Shown here: positions 55,083-64,000 of the stretch, piece by piece
Numbering within the stretch: the first letter of the stretch is position 1
Layout of the letters: the number at the start of each line of letters is the position of its first letter
Assembly (NCBI RefSeq): GCF_025370935.1
Contig: NC_133494.1
Coordinates: 4,302,843 to 4,366,842, forward strand
Length of the DNA: 64,000 nt
Direction of reading: 5' to 3'
Source of the DNA: Choristoneura fumiferana
Taxonomy: Eukaryota > Arthropoda > Insecta > Lepidoptera > Tortricidae
Position numbers and translations under genes: made by a program
The notes under the pieces: generated by a model
Databases searched by the model: none
What the model was told of the DNA's origin: nothing
What the model saw: the letters and a program-made list of their open reading frames with translations, nothing else

Positions 55083-55437
55083 TATAAACAATCAGGTGGT
55101 CAATAATAAAATGTCGTTATTCAAATAACGTTTATTAAGATTAATAAACTAGTTAACACTTTTGATCACTTTCTAGCGCTTGATTTTATTAAGATACACA
55201 CAAAGATGTGACTGCTAGTTATGGTAGTTATCTCTAAGAATGTCAGTCTTCGAATGAATCATTTTCTTATGGATTCTATAATTACAAAATGACAACGCCC
55301 TCCTACTCGGATGTGACGTCACTATCCGTTGTTATTTCAAACTGGGTACTTTATGTATGATTAGTCAAATCAGTTACTGTTACATTATACACATTAATAG
55401 GTACATACTATATTTATAGTATACTGATTTTCTAACA
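55083..55437 (-). repeat. 5' LTR
   Basis: 355 bp, nearly identical to 49109-49463. Right target copy TTAA is at 55438-55441. Confidence 0.88.
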
Positions 55438-55446
55438 TTAATAGTT

Positions 55447-55525
55447 GGTACAACAAGTATACAAGTCCATGATACCGGAATAGTTAGACTTCATTGAGAA
55501 TATAACAAAGTTTGTTGTACCAATA
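55447..55525. repeat. Short TIR hairpin
   Basis: TGGTACAACAAGTATAC and GTTTGTTGTACCA are inverted ends about 79 bp apart. It lies just outside the LTR element. Confidence 0.5.
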
Positions 55526-56402
55526 GTGCATTATATTTCTTAATCGTTATATAGACCAATGATATATCTAAAGTTGCTATAGCAACCATGACGCATGAGT
55601 TTGTTATTCAGGTTTCTTACTTATTAGGTACTAATAAGTACTATAATGTTGAATGAATGATTTATTTGCATAACATAGAAAAAAAAATGTTCTGAAGTTT
55701 TAGTTGAAATGCTAATTAAAGTTATTACCTACAGAAATAAATTAAGGTATTTTACGTTATATTTCATCCTTAAACCTAGGCGTATGCTGTGTATATACAC
55801 CAAAATAGTAGGACATTTGATAATGATCAAAACCTCAAAAAAATAGTGAAAAAAAACCTTTTGTGCATTTTTGAATAGATGGTGCCTTTGTTTAATTACC
55901 TTATAATATTAATAAAGTCTAGTGTTAGTAACAGTTACGTTAAGTATTGAATTTTAGCATTGATGATTAATATTTATTAATTAATTAATATTATTTATAT
56001 AATTTCTGTTCAGTAGGTACTTTGAATATTTTTTCCCTTGCAATTGGTAAATCAGCATTATGAACAGTTTGATAAGAAATAAAATGTGTGTTGTTAGTTA
56101 AAACATGCGAAATTATTGAGGACGTAAAATCACATAAGTTAATTTGAAATATGACGTTTGAGGTAAATTTTTACGTTAGTCTTTTTGCCTGATTGCATTT
56201 GCTCGATGACTAGGGACAATTACTAAAGCGACACTTATCTCCTAAACAGTGGATTTTGCTATGAATTAATTAACCTTATTATAGTCTATTAATTATGTGT
56301 CATATATTCCTGGAAATTTTTAAAATTGGTGTCTGGTTTTAAAAAGTTATGATTTTTTTCGTAAAAAAAATACTTTAAATCGCTCTCCTGTAAAGTTGAC
56401 GA
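55526..56402. other. Right interior of the large TIR element
   Basis: AT-rich. TATATCTAAAGTTGCTATAG at 55563-55582 is an inverted copy of the MITE end at 48456. The direct copy of the terminal motif lies at 56221-56236. No ORF. Confidence 0.4.
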
Positions 56403-56749
56403 AGTGTCGCTTTTAGTACTTTTTGCCTGCCGAGCGACGATATATAATATTATGTATACTGACGGACGAGTACCTAAGCGAATTCAATTTTTTTACGCTT
56501 TTGATAGCCTATGCCGAACTTAACTACTCATTAAAATTCCGCCGACAAATTCTTGAGGATCATAAAGTCCATAAAAATGCACTACAAGGGGATTTTGAGT
56601 TATAGTCATACTGTTAAGGCCCATTTTTTGGCCGGATGCTGCACTTCGTGAAGAAAGCAAGCCGCTTTGCACAGTGATAGTACAGACTAAACTGAGTGAT
56701 TTGACTCGCAGCAGCGGAAGTTTCACCCCTTTAGGAACAGAGATGGCGC

Positions 56750-57752
56750 CACTTCTTTAAAAAAATATTTCAAAAAATTCTACAGCTAAAGTAATGAACC
56801 GATTTCAATGTTTAATATCTCAAATGAGAGCCTATTAATATACGTTACTTATAAAAAAATACAAAAAAAAATATTTACAAAAACTTTTTGTCAAAAAACG
56901 CCATCTTTAAGTTTTTTTTTCTTACCTGATTTTGTAGTTTTTACTTCTTGATTGCTTAAAAACTGTAATGCAACATGAATGTTTAATGCATGTAAATATT
57001 ACTGAGTACATAACGAGTATTTTAAAAAAAATCCAACACCGATACCTATCATATTTAACGAAATATGACAGTTTAAATGTGAGCACCAAATTTCTTTAAA
57101 AAATATTTCAAAAATTTCTACAAGCTAAAGTAATAGACCGATTTCAATGTTTAATATTTCAAATTAAAGCTCATAACATTCATTATTTACAAAAAAATAT
57201 AAAAAAAATATTTACTGAAATCTTTGGCAAAAACACCATCTCAAGTTTTTTTTTCTTACCTGATTGGTAGTTTTATATTTGATTGCTTAAAAAACTGTAT
57301 GCAACATGAATGGTTTAATGCATATACATATTACTGAGTACATAATAAGATATTTAAAAAAAAATTCGACAACGATACCTATCATATTTCACGAAATATG
57401 AAAGTTTAAATGTGAGCACAAATTTCTAAAAAAAATTCAATAAATTCTACAAACTAAAACTAATAAACCGATTTAAATGTTTATATCCCAAATAAAGCTC
57501 ATTAAATTCATGTATGAAAAAAATATTAAAAAATATTTACTGAAAACTTTGGCAAAAACGCCATCTTAAGTTTTATTTCTTACCTGATTGGTAGTTTTTT
57601 ACTTGATTGCTTAAAAAACATGTATGTTGTATGCAACATGAATGGTTTAATGCATACTTATATATATTTCTGAGTAAATAACAAGTATTATAAAAAAAAA
57701 CCGACACCGATACCCTTCATACTTCACGAAATATTTAAAGTTTAATTGTGCA
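56750..57752. repeat. Three tandem units of about 335 bp
   Basis: Units start near 56750, 57086 and 57419. Each carries AAATTTCTTTAAAAAATATT-type starts, ACCGATTTCAATGTTTAATA, TCTTACCTGATT, GATTGCTTAAAAAACTG, CAACATGAATGGTTTAATGC and ends with AAATATGAAAGTTTAAATGT. Divergence rises from the first to the third unit. Confidence 0.75.
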
Positions 57753-58107
57753 CGCTTTTCTTACAAAATAAATTTCAACGAAATCTTCAAGTGAACTAGT
57801 ATTCTGATTATAATGTTTAATGTTAAATGAAAAGAAGAACGAAATTACCTAATTTATTAAAAAAAAGTTTTTCCTGGTGTTACGAAAAATATAATTACTT
57901 TTTAATATTATATTATTAAGACAATAAATAAAAACTATACCGTTCCGGCATAGTTGGTTCTTAGATGTAATATATATTGCTTAGTAGTGGCGAATTTATT
58001 TAGAAAATTAGCTTTTATGTGATAGGTAGGGCTACAGCTTATAGATATGCCACATTTGAAATAAAAGACTATGAACATCAATGTTCATCAAATATTTAAA
58101 TTAAAAC

Positions 58108-58144
58108 CTATAAGTCCTCTTCGGGTTCATCGGCAGATGTAGAA
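58108..58144 (-). pseudogene. Terminal exon, acidic C-terminus
   Basis: On the minus strand, TTTTCCTTTCAG precedes a 37-nt exon coding STSADEPEEDL and stop TAG (58108-58110). Its phase (one base, then full codons) exactly fits the donor of the exon at 58351-58478. Confidence 0.5.
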
Positions 58145-58350
58145 CTGAAAGGAAAAGTCGTTTTGAAGCACTTGTGCTATTCCAATACTACAAAATCACA
58201 GATCTTTTAGACACGGACTGTGTTGCTGTAATTACTTGAATTATTTTTGTGCCTAGTTGATTACCATTAGATCTAAAATTTTGTGCCTACCTGTGGAAAT
58301 CAGTGGTCAGCATACAAAATAACCCTGCATTGAATATTATATTAACTTAC

Positions 58351-58478
58351 TTTTGATTTGTACAGCCACCTTTGCAGGATTTACACTGGGCAGTGCATGG
58401 TAAGCTGACCCGACGACACCCACAACGCATGGTATCGCAGCCAGATTTGCAGCCAATTTTACTCTCATTTGCGATATT
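58351..58478 (-). pseudogene. Cys-rich (CXC-type) exon
   Basis: The minus strand reads SKIGCKSGCDTMRCGCRR, then VSLPCTAQCKSCKGGCTNQ. It ends at a consensus donor (AAAA|GTAAGT, 58350-58345). Nine Cys spaced as CxxxC, CxC, CxxxC, CxxC, C suggest a zinc-binding CXC/tesmin-like tail. Such tails followed by an acidic end are common at the C-terminus of insect transposon-derived proteins. Joined in phase to 58108-58144. The upstream part of the gene is missing, so this is probably a trapped 3' end. Confidence 0.5.
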
Positions 58479-58762
58479 AAACATTGAAATCGGTTTAAAC
58501 TTTAGCTTGTAGAATTTTTTGAATATTTTTTAAAGAAGTGCGCCATCTCTGTTCCTAAGGGGTGAAACTTCCGCTGCTGCGAGTCAAATCACTCAATTTA
58601 GTCTGTACTTATCACTGTGCAAAGCGGCTTGCTTTCTTCACGAAGTGCAGCATTTGTCTCTACAAGTATGACTATTAGAGAGTTACCCAAATTTGCCGTT
58701 ACAATACATCAAGTTTGTGATTTAATTCGATCATTTATATAAGCCGCAAATTTTATCTGATC

Positions 58763-59409
58763 ATTTATTGATCAGCGTTACTTTGCGGAGGTCCATATCA
58801 ATGAACTAAAATAATTTCCTTGCTCACCCGCGACCTTACGATAGCTAAGCTTATGCAAAATATGCGTATGAAGTGTTACATATTGTGGCAAGGGGTTTCG
58901 TCTCGATGTTTTAGAATGCATGGAGATAATTAGATACAACAGTATGGGGTCTATTATTAATGAGCAGGTAAATTTAGTTTCATCTCCCTTGCTACGGCTT
59001 GGATCTAATTTCAGCAATGGTAGTTAATAAAACATGCCTTGACAGTAAATAAATAAAAATCAAGGTAGTTTTGAAGGACGGTTAAAAATTTATTAATAAT
59101 TTGTGGGTAGTTTTGTTTTGTTTCATGAAACGTATGTGGTACTTGGAGTTACAGTGACAAGTTGAAACGGTGGTTTGGTTCGTTAGTCTAACAACTGGTA
59201 GCATGGTGTACGGTTGTGTCACTCTTGAAGATGAAGCTCTGTTTGAGTTCGAAACGCGTCAGTGTAGTGTGGTGGTGGTGATAGATTGGTTTGTGTGATT
59301 TGTGTGTGTTCTTACAGTGTGGAGGTGGAGGAACTGCCATGAACACGCATATTTTGCATAAGCTTAGCTATCGTAAGGTCGCGGGTGAGCAAGGAAATTA
59401 TTTAGTTCA
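58763..59409. mobile_element. Penelope-like insertion, rearranged
   Basis: TTTATCTGATC is present on both sides (58752-58762 and 59410-59420) and once in copy A (around 12779-12789), giving an 11-bp target duplication. The element has the external tail with CGTTACTTTGCGGAGG, about 65 bp of the minus arm, then most of the plus arm: ORF end (KxFRLDVLECMEI type) to TAA near 59027, a 3' region and a pseudo-LTR. The hammerhead motif at 59219-59263 has an extra T in the core (CTTGAAGA) and an extra A in stem II, so it looks broken here. Confidence 0.75.
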
Positions 59410-59859
59410 TTTATCTGATCAATTTCGACAAATGAGTAAAATCATTATTTTTTCAAGAGTTGAAGTGAATGATTACATACACAGCTACATGAAGAATTGA
59501 TTTCATAAAAGGAGAATGAATTAAATGAATGAGTTAATGTCAATATACTACTGTCATTACATGACATGTTCTTGTGTAGGTACGTGACCTCATCTCTGGT
59601 CTTTCAAAATTTTTACACCCTCTATATTTAAGGTGTTTCGCATGCGTTAGCCAAAAGACTAGGCTAACAGCTGAGTTAAATTAAAATACTGGGATTTTAT
59701 TCACTTGACTGTGAGTGGAACATCATTTTCAAAAGTAATTCTGGTCAATTTAGGGACCAAATTAGACTCATAATCATAATATTATATGTTAAAAACGAAA
59801 ATCAGCCTGACCTGAAACTGGTACTGGTACCTAGATTACGGTTAAATAAAAAGGCAGCG

Positions 59860-60077
59860 GCGTAACTATAGGGTGGCAGGGCTGGCAAAATGCCACGGGC
59901 CCCCGACCCAAGAGGGCCCCGGCCCAAGAGGCCGCGAGCTAAGAAATATTTTTTTAACATTGTACCTGAGTATTTTATTTTACTTAAAATTAAACTAAGT
60001 ACAACGTGACGATTTTTACTGATAGGGCCCCATCAAAAGAATTTGCCACGGGCCCCAGATGGAATAGTTACGCCACT
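59860..60077. mobile_element. hAT-type MITE, copy B
   Basis: Same element as 13258-13481 (ends CAGCGGCGTAAC and GTTACGCCACTG); right flank TAAAAATG. Confidence 0.8.
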
Positions 60078-60469
60078 GTAAAAATGTTTATTATTTTTTC
60101 CTGTTCAGTTTTTTCGGCGATTTAATTTTTTTGTAAAAAGTTTTTATTGGTTAGCTATTTATATGCACACACACAGTACTGGGATCCACAATGCGCAACA
60201 AAAGGCGATCTCACTCGCTTGCACCACTACCACATGAATATTTTATTCATTTATTCGTATTCATTCATATCTGGTTTTTCAAGGGTTTTACCCCTGTGCC
60301 AAGAATTCAAACTGAATCAACTGAATACTTCTTATTTTTCTGAAATATTTACGCAAGTTCCTCGTCCTATATCCAGCACTTGATGCTTCGTACGTAGGGA
60401 ATCTTGGACGTCACCCTTCTAATAATAGGCAAACATACTAAACATATAACCCTCCGGCGTCTTACAAAG

Positions 60470-60690
60470 TCGTAAAATGTCCAGGTGCCCAGGTTGTAGA
60501 ATGACCAGGTAGTAGAATGTCAAGATCGTAAAATAACCAGGTGGTGTAGAATGTCAAGATCGTAAAATAACCAGGTAGTAGAATGTCATGGTCGTAAAAT
60601 AACCAGGTAGTAGAATGTCAAGGTCGTAATATAACCAGGTAGTAGAATGTCAAGATCGTAACATAACCAAGTAGTGGAATGTCAAGATCG
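60470..60690. repeat. 32-bp minisatellite (copy B)
   Basis: One unit longer than the copy A array, and it has a GT insertion in one unit (AGGTGGTGTAGAATG). Confidence 0.8.
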
Positions 60691-60931
60691 ACTTTTAGTT
60701 CTACTCGCTGGGATTACGCCTGGTTGTCTACATCAACGTCGGGTTAGGTAGTGGTTTCATTTTACAAACTCTACGAAACGGCCAAAAGTCATAAAGAAGG
60801 AGTATTTTAAAACGAACCTTCACCTTCATCTGTTTTCTAAACTTTATTATCACTGATAGGCACTCGTATCGTACCTAACAAGAGTAAACGAAAGCCGAAC
60901 CAAAACAACATGGGTACTGAAATGAGTCATG

Positions 60932-61038
60932 TACCAGGGTGAAATCTTCGTGCTATTAATGTCATGTTGACATTCCATACATCGGCTAAAGTATCTAATC
61001 ATCGTGATATTTGGTCTTGAAAAGATTCCACCCTGGTA
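60932..61038. repeat. MITE with TACCAGGGTG ends, copy B
   Basis: Counterpart of 14333-14439. Confidence 0.65.
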
Positions 61039-61149
61039 CGCGATTCAGTTTCCTTGAACATGTAAGTAAATGCTTGACTAGTATTTTAAAATAGGTAAGT
61101 AGGTACGTGGAATTAATTAAAAATAAGCAACCTAGCTCTTTACTACGTA

Positions 61150-61283
61150 GATGCTACGAAGTGCAAAATTCTAACTCCGTATCTTGCCGTCCCGCTGGCG
61201 CTTATATTATTTAAAACGAGAGTGAGAGGGACGGTAGGTACGTTACGACCTTCGATTGTCGAATTTCGTAGTTGCCCCGCTAT
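61150..61283 (-). repeat. MITE of the GGGCTACTACGAAA family, copy B
   Basis: Counterpart of 14550-14662, retaining ACGGTAGGTACGTTACGACC that A has lost. B is therefore closer to the full element here. Confidence 0.6.
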
Positions 61284-62044
61284 AACTTCAGATTTAGTTT
61301 AGGTGTTCCCTAAACTCTTTGTTCAACAAAGATATCGCCAAGGCAATTCAACTTTGACGAACCCAATATTAGTTTACCTACTTACAGCATCAATTTTGGC
61401 TTTACAAGATACCATTTCAATGGATTTTCACAGTTTCAGATTCGGTAATCAAACTTTTTCCTAGGATTTCCTAATGCCCAAGTACAGCTCTGAAGGCTGT
61501 GTCGAATAACTGGAATGCGGTGTTGTGATTGGCTGTTAATGTTGTTGATTCGGTGGAGCGCTGCGCCGACGCATGCGGAACGGACGATGGCGGTCAATGC
61601 CAAGGTTACCCACTGTAGCTACTTTGTAGTCCACGTAGCAACATAATTACATGGGAAAAAATAATAGATTTGACTAAGTGAAAATATTTACTTTCATTCG
61701 CTAGGATATTAGCTGAACCTTTGTCTTTGTGACGTCGTGGGTCGTGGGGTTTATTTATCTACCTAAATTCTTAAATAGCATGCAGTTTTTTACGTGAAAG
61801 CCCTTGCGGTGGTTCTTAGCTATGTTTAATTAAAATCGATTCTGCCGTTTTCGACACAATTATTAAACTTTACTGGGTAACACCTGCGAAAATTCGGGGC
61901 ACCAATTTTTTTGTCCTGGGTTGAAGAAAAAACAGCTAAGCCACTGGATTGAGCAAATCTCAATCATAACAGGGGACATGACCCCAAATGTACACGTTAA
62001 ATTGAAAATCTTCTTAAAATTTACAAAGTAAAAAAAATATATAA

Positions 62045-62285
62045 CAAAAAATTGAACCGACTACAAAAAACCATGAAATAATTTCTTACCAGTCTGAAGT
62101 CGGTCGGTGCCTCAGCACGAGCCAGCAGGAGTGGACCTATTAGTCATCTACCTCACCTACTTACGAACACTTACGAACTTGATATTGGGCTTCAATCACT
62201 CCTGCTGGCTCGTGCTGAGGCACGACGACTTCAGACTGATAGAAAATTATTTTCATGGTTTTTTGTAGTCGGTTAAATTTTTTGT
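62045..62285. repeat. Hairpin element, copy B
   Basis: Third copy of the GTCGGTGCCTCAGCACGAGC foldback. The right arm here has lost bases (GCACGACGACTTCAGACTG). Confidence 0.6.
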
Positions 62286-62430
62286 TTTAATTTTTTTCAC
62301 ACTCTAGTAGTGTAAATAATCTTAAATACCACTGATGTATTAAACTGTAGATACACATTGCCAAACAAAATCCCCATCAAAGAATGTCCGAACTATTTAT
62401 TTGTTTGTGTAACAAATAAAATCATCACCC

Positions 62431-62634
62431 ACACAAATTAATTAAAAGAATACGTGACGAAATTTGAACCCTAGTCTTTACTAGTTACAGTTGAATTTCG
62501 CTAGCGGCCATATTCCACAATTATAAAAATATTTACGTGTGCGTAGAAACACTGATCCCACCACACAAACAAATAGAAAGAATACGTGACGAAATTTGAC
62601 CTAGTCTTTACTCTATTACAGTTGAATTTCGCTA
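62431..62634. repeat. Direct repeat of about 74 bp
   Basis: GAATACGTGACGAAATTTGA and TACAGTTGAATTTCGCTA occur twice, in 62431-62503 and 62562-62634, about 131 bp apart. Confidence 0.65.
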
Positions 62635-63310
62635 CTATATATATATAAAATTAAAATAATAAACTGACTAACTGACTGTTGATATATCAACGAACAGCCC
62701 AAAACGCTGCACCTAGACCTACTTTATGCCCCTGGTTACCAAAGTACTCGTCAAGACGACAAACGAGTCCAAACTCGATGTGGTCGTGTCGTTATCAAAC
62801 AGAGTTCCTATGGTCACCCGCTAGCTTTATCATCAGATCAACTCCATGTATAATAATATTGCATTGTCATCGGATTTAAGTATACATGCGTGTAAAATTT
62901 CAGCTCAATCGGTTGAAGATATCCACTTCAAATTTGAGTTGAAAGATTCCCACCGAGCAAACATATACATTACACTGCAAATAAATATAATGCTTGTAAT
63001 AAGTTTTGTTAAAAATTTAATTTTTAATACAGCTTTTTTGCCGAATGTACTTTGTTGACTGTACTTGAATTGTCGTCTAAACTACATATCTATACCAAAT
63101 TTCAAGTCGGTACTATTAACTATGAAAAAACCCCAAGTTGTCACTACCAGATTATTGTATTGTCACCAAATTTACATAAGTATGCCAAATTTCAAGTCGA
63201 TCGGACCACTGGAAGTGGGTCAAATTTAGCTTCCAAGATTTGACCCAAACAAACAATAAATAAATAAAAAGCAAACAGGGCAAGCTACAGAAAAGCTTCT
63301 AAAAATATCG
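62635..63310 (+). mobile_element. Helitron-like repeat
   Basis: Begins with TATATATATATAAAATTAAA, CTGACTAACTGACTG and ATATATCAACGAACAGCCC, the opening that I associate with lepidopteran Helitrons. It continues to AAACAGGGCAAGCTACAGAAA and AGCTTCTAAAAA. The 3' part is shared with 6295-6650. No Rep/helicase frame; short open frames inside are not genes. Confidence 0.55.
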
Positions 63311-64000
63311 CCGAATGTAAGCACTGTGCAAGTATTTCGAATAAAAAACAATTTGATTCTCATCCTCCTTGCGTTTCTGGCTGTTTTGCTTCTAAAACCA
63401 TAGCCAGCGCACGCCGCGCGCAGCTCAAAAAAAATTGCAGGCTGTCTGTCAGCACAGTTTCATTCGCGGGAAATTCGGCGGACTTCGTATGTTGTGTAAT
63501 TAAATAATAAGAGCTCGACTAGTGTGAAAAATTGTAAACGTATTATAACCTTGTAAACAGTGTAAAATACTTAGTATGATTTGTTTAGTGTAAAAACAAT
63601 AGGTAAACATAGTGATTAATACGGTGTCGATTTGGCGAGCGCTTTATCAAAGTTGGCTTCATTGAGGTTTGTGGTTCATAAATTGCTTTATTTATTTTGC
63701 ACAAAAACGAATAAACCACACAGTTAGACAGTCAGTACATTATATTATCGAAGCTTATAAAACATAATTAAAATCGCAAAACTTCAAGGTAAATATTCAA
63801 ACGACATTGCTACCCGTTGCTAGGCGACTCGGTAAATAAAATAGAGTGACGGCAACTCCACTACACTTTGTTCCATGTTCTGTTGTTTATCTGTTTCGTT
63901 TTACTGATATGCTTTCCTGTGCGTGTGACAAAGACAAGGCATTTGTCAATGTTGTGGAATTCTGGCAACGTTTTTATCTTTTAATTAGCCAATTTAGAAT
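63311..64000. other. Unique-looking sequence at the window end
   Basis: Not obviously repetitive. 63400-63500 is less AT-rich and contains TCAGCACAGTTTCATTCGCG, which could be a promoter or 5'UTR for a plus-strand gene continuing beyond the window. No ATG frame of note. Confidence 0.25.

Larger units (their letters stand above)
49109..55437 (-). mobile_element. Ty3/mdg4-type LTR retrotransposon, 6.3 kb
   Basis: 355-bp LTRs at both ends and TTAA on both flanks (49105-49108 and 55438-55441; the fifth base T also matches). On the minus strand the order is LTR, TCAGAAGTGG motif, basic leader frame, gag with three CCHC knuckles, protease, RT, RNase H, integrase, LTR. RT-RNaseH-integrase order is the Ty3/mdg4 (Metaviridae) layout. 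The LTRs differ by two single-base indels only, so insertion is recent. No env frame is present. A candidate polypurine tract (AGGAAAGG on the minus strand, 49469-49476) precedes the 3' LTR. Frame breaks separate pol into several pieces. Confidence 0.9.
44570..56439. mobile_element. Large TIR element (11.9 kb, about 5.5 kb without the LTR element), unclassified
   Basis: The left end CGTCGCTCGGCAGGCAAAAG then TACTAAAGCGACACTT and the right end AAGTGTCGCTTTTAGTAC then TTTTTGCCTGCCGAGCGACG form roughly 37-bp inverted repeats. Copy A shows the empty site (about 12524-12534). ATAT at both borders is a possible 4-bp duplication, but the AT-rich target leaves the true length open. A further direct copy of the end motif (TACTAAAGCGACACTT) lies internally at 56221-56236. 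Motifs of the form TTTTGCCATTTTTC recur near the left end. No transposase is readable. It has been invaded by reverse-transcriptase sequences, MITEs and an LTR retrotransposon. Confidence 0.7.
56603..58674. mobile_element. Harbinger-like element with long TIRs (2.07 kb)
   Basis: TTA stands at both borders (56600-56602 and 58675-58677), and copy A has one TTA at the same place (12701-12703), so the target duplication is TTA, as in PIF/Harbinger. Outer ends are TAGTCATAC and GTATGACTA. Beyond the first 30 or so bases the two ends are almost perfectly inverted for about 200 bp (GCTGCACTTCGTGAAGAAAG..., CGCAGCAGCGGAAGTTTCAC..., AACAGAGATGGCGC...). The interior has three tandem 335-bp units and a Cys-rich exon pair near the right end. 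No DDE transposase is seen. Confidence 0.75.
40117..62331. repeat. Long duplicated segment, copy B, with four insertions
   Basis: The same sequence as 11166-15637 but opened by four elements (40194-43139, 44570-56439, 56603-58674 and 58763-59409). After removing them the two copies align collinearly to about 15637/62331. B also has a private block of about 65 bp near 61851-61915. Many A/B differences are single-base indels. The copy may be a true duplication, or an alternative haplotype placed after the gap. Confidence 0.85.

Noticed and set aside
1..64000. Possibility of a Maverick/Polinton or an integrated DNA virus in the 11.9-kb TIR element
   Set aside because: No DNA polymerase B, packaging ATPase, capsid or cysteine protease motif is readable. 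About half its length is a nested LTR retrotransposon and the ends do not match the known pattern.

Overview
The window is eukaryotic and almost certainly lepidopteran (moth or butterfly). It is AT-rich and gene-poor, and it is full of repeat families that are characteristic of that order. These include tRNA-derived SINEs, LINE 3' ends with TTTGAC tails, Lep1-type Helitron ends, palindromic MITEs and a Penelope-like element. I see no tRNA or rRNA gene and no CRISPR. Only one host gene fragment is convincing: a terminal exon at 37355-38423 on the minus strand, coding for the C-terminal part of a PXYLP1-like (2-phosphoxylose phosphatase) histidine phosphatase.

Layout. 1-11.1 kb is intergenic or intronic DNA with scattered repeats. 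11.17-15.64 kb is 'copy A' of a long duplicated segment. 16-28.8 kb is mostly repeats, including a 1.25-kb head-to-head Penelope-like pair (20338-21584) that carries hammerhead-ribozyme motifs. 28857-34167 is a 5.3-kb non-autonomous LTR element (LARD-like) with 440-bp LTRs, a (CA)n tract, a 29-unit 24-bp minisatellite and a signal-peptide-like exon. 34.2-38.4 kb holds a TIR element, probable 3'UTR sequence and the phosphatase exon. A 100-N scaffold gap lies at 40017-40116.

From 40117 to 62331 the window carries 'copy B' of the 11.17-15.64 kb segment, interrupted by four insertions for which copy A is the empty site. These are a piggyBac-like element with TTAA target duplication (40194-43139), an 11.9-kb element with 37-bp terminal inverted repeats (44570-56439), a Harbinger-like element with TTA duplication and roughly 220-bp TIRs (56603-58674), and a second Penelope-like insertion (58763-59409). 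Inside the 11.9-kb element sit two divergent reverse-transcriptase pseudogenes, several MITEs and a young Ty3/mdg4 LTR retrotransposon (49109-55437) whose pol is broken by a few frame shifts.

Working together: apart from the phosphatase exon, nearly all coding sequence is selfish. Differences between LTR pairs, and many differences between copies A and B, are single-base indels in short homopolymers. Part of the apparent decay, and perhaps copy B itself as an alternative haplotype placed after the gap, may therefore be an assembly effect. Boundaries of repeats were read by eye and are approximate to a few bases unless a target duplication is named.
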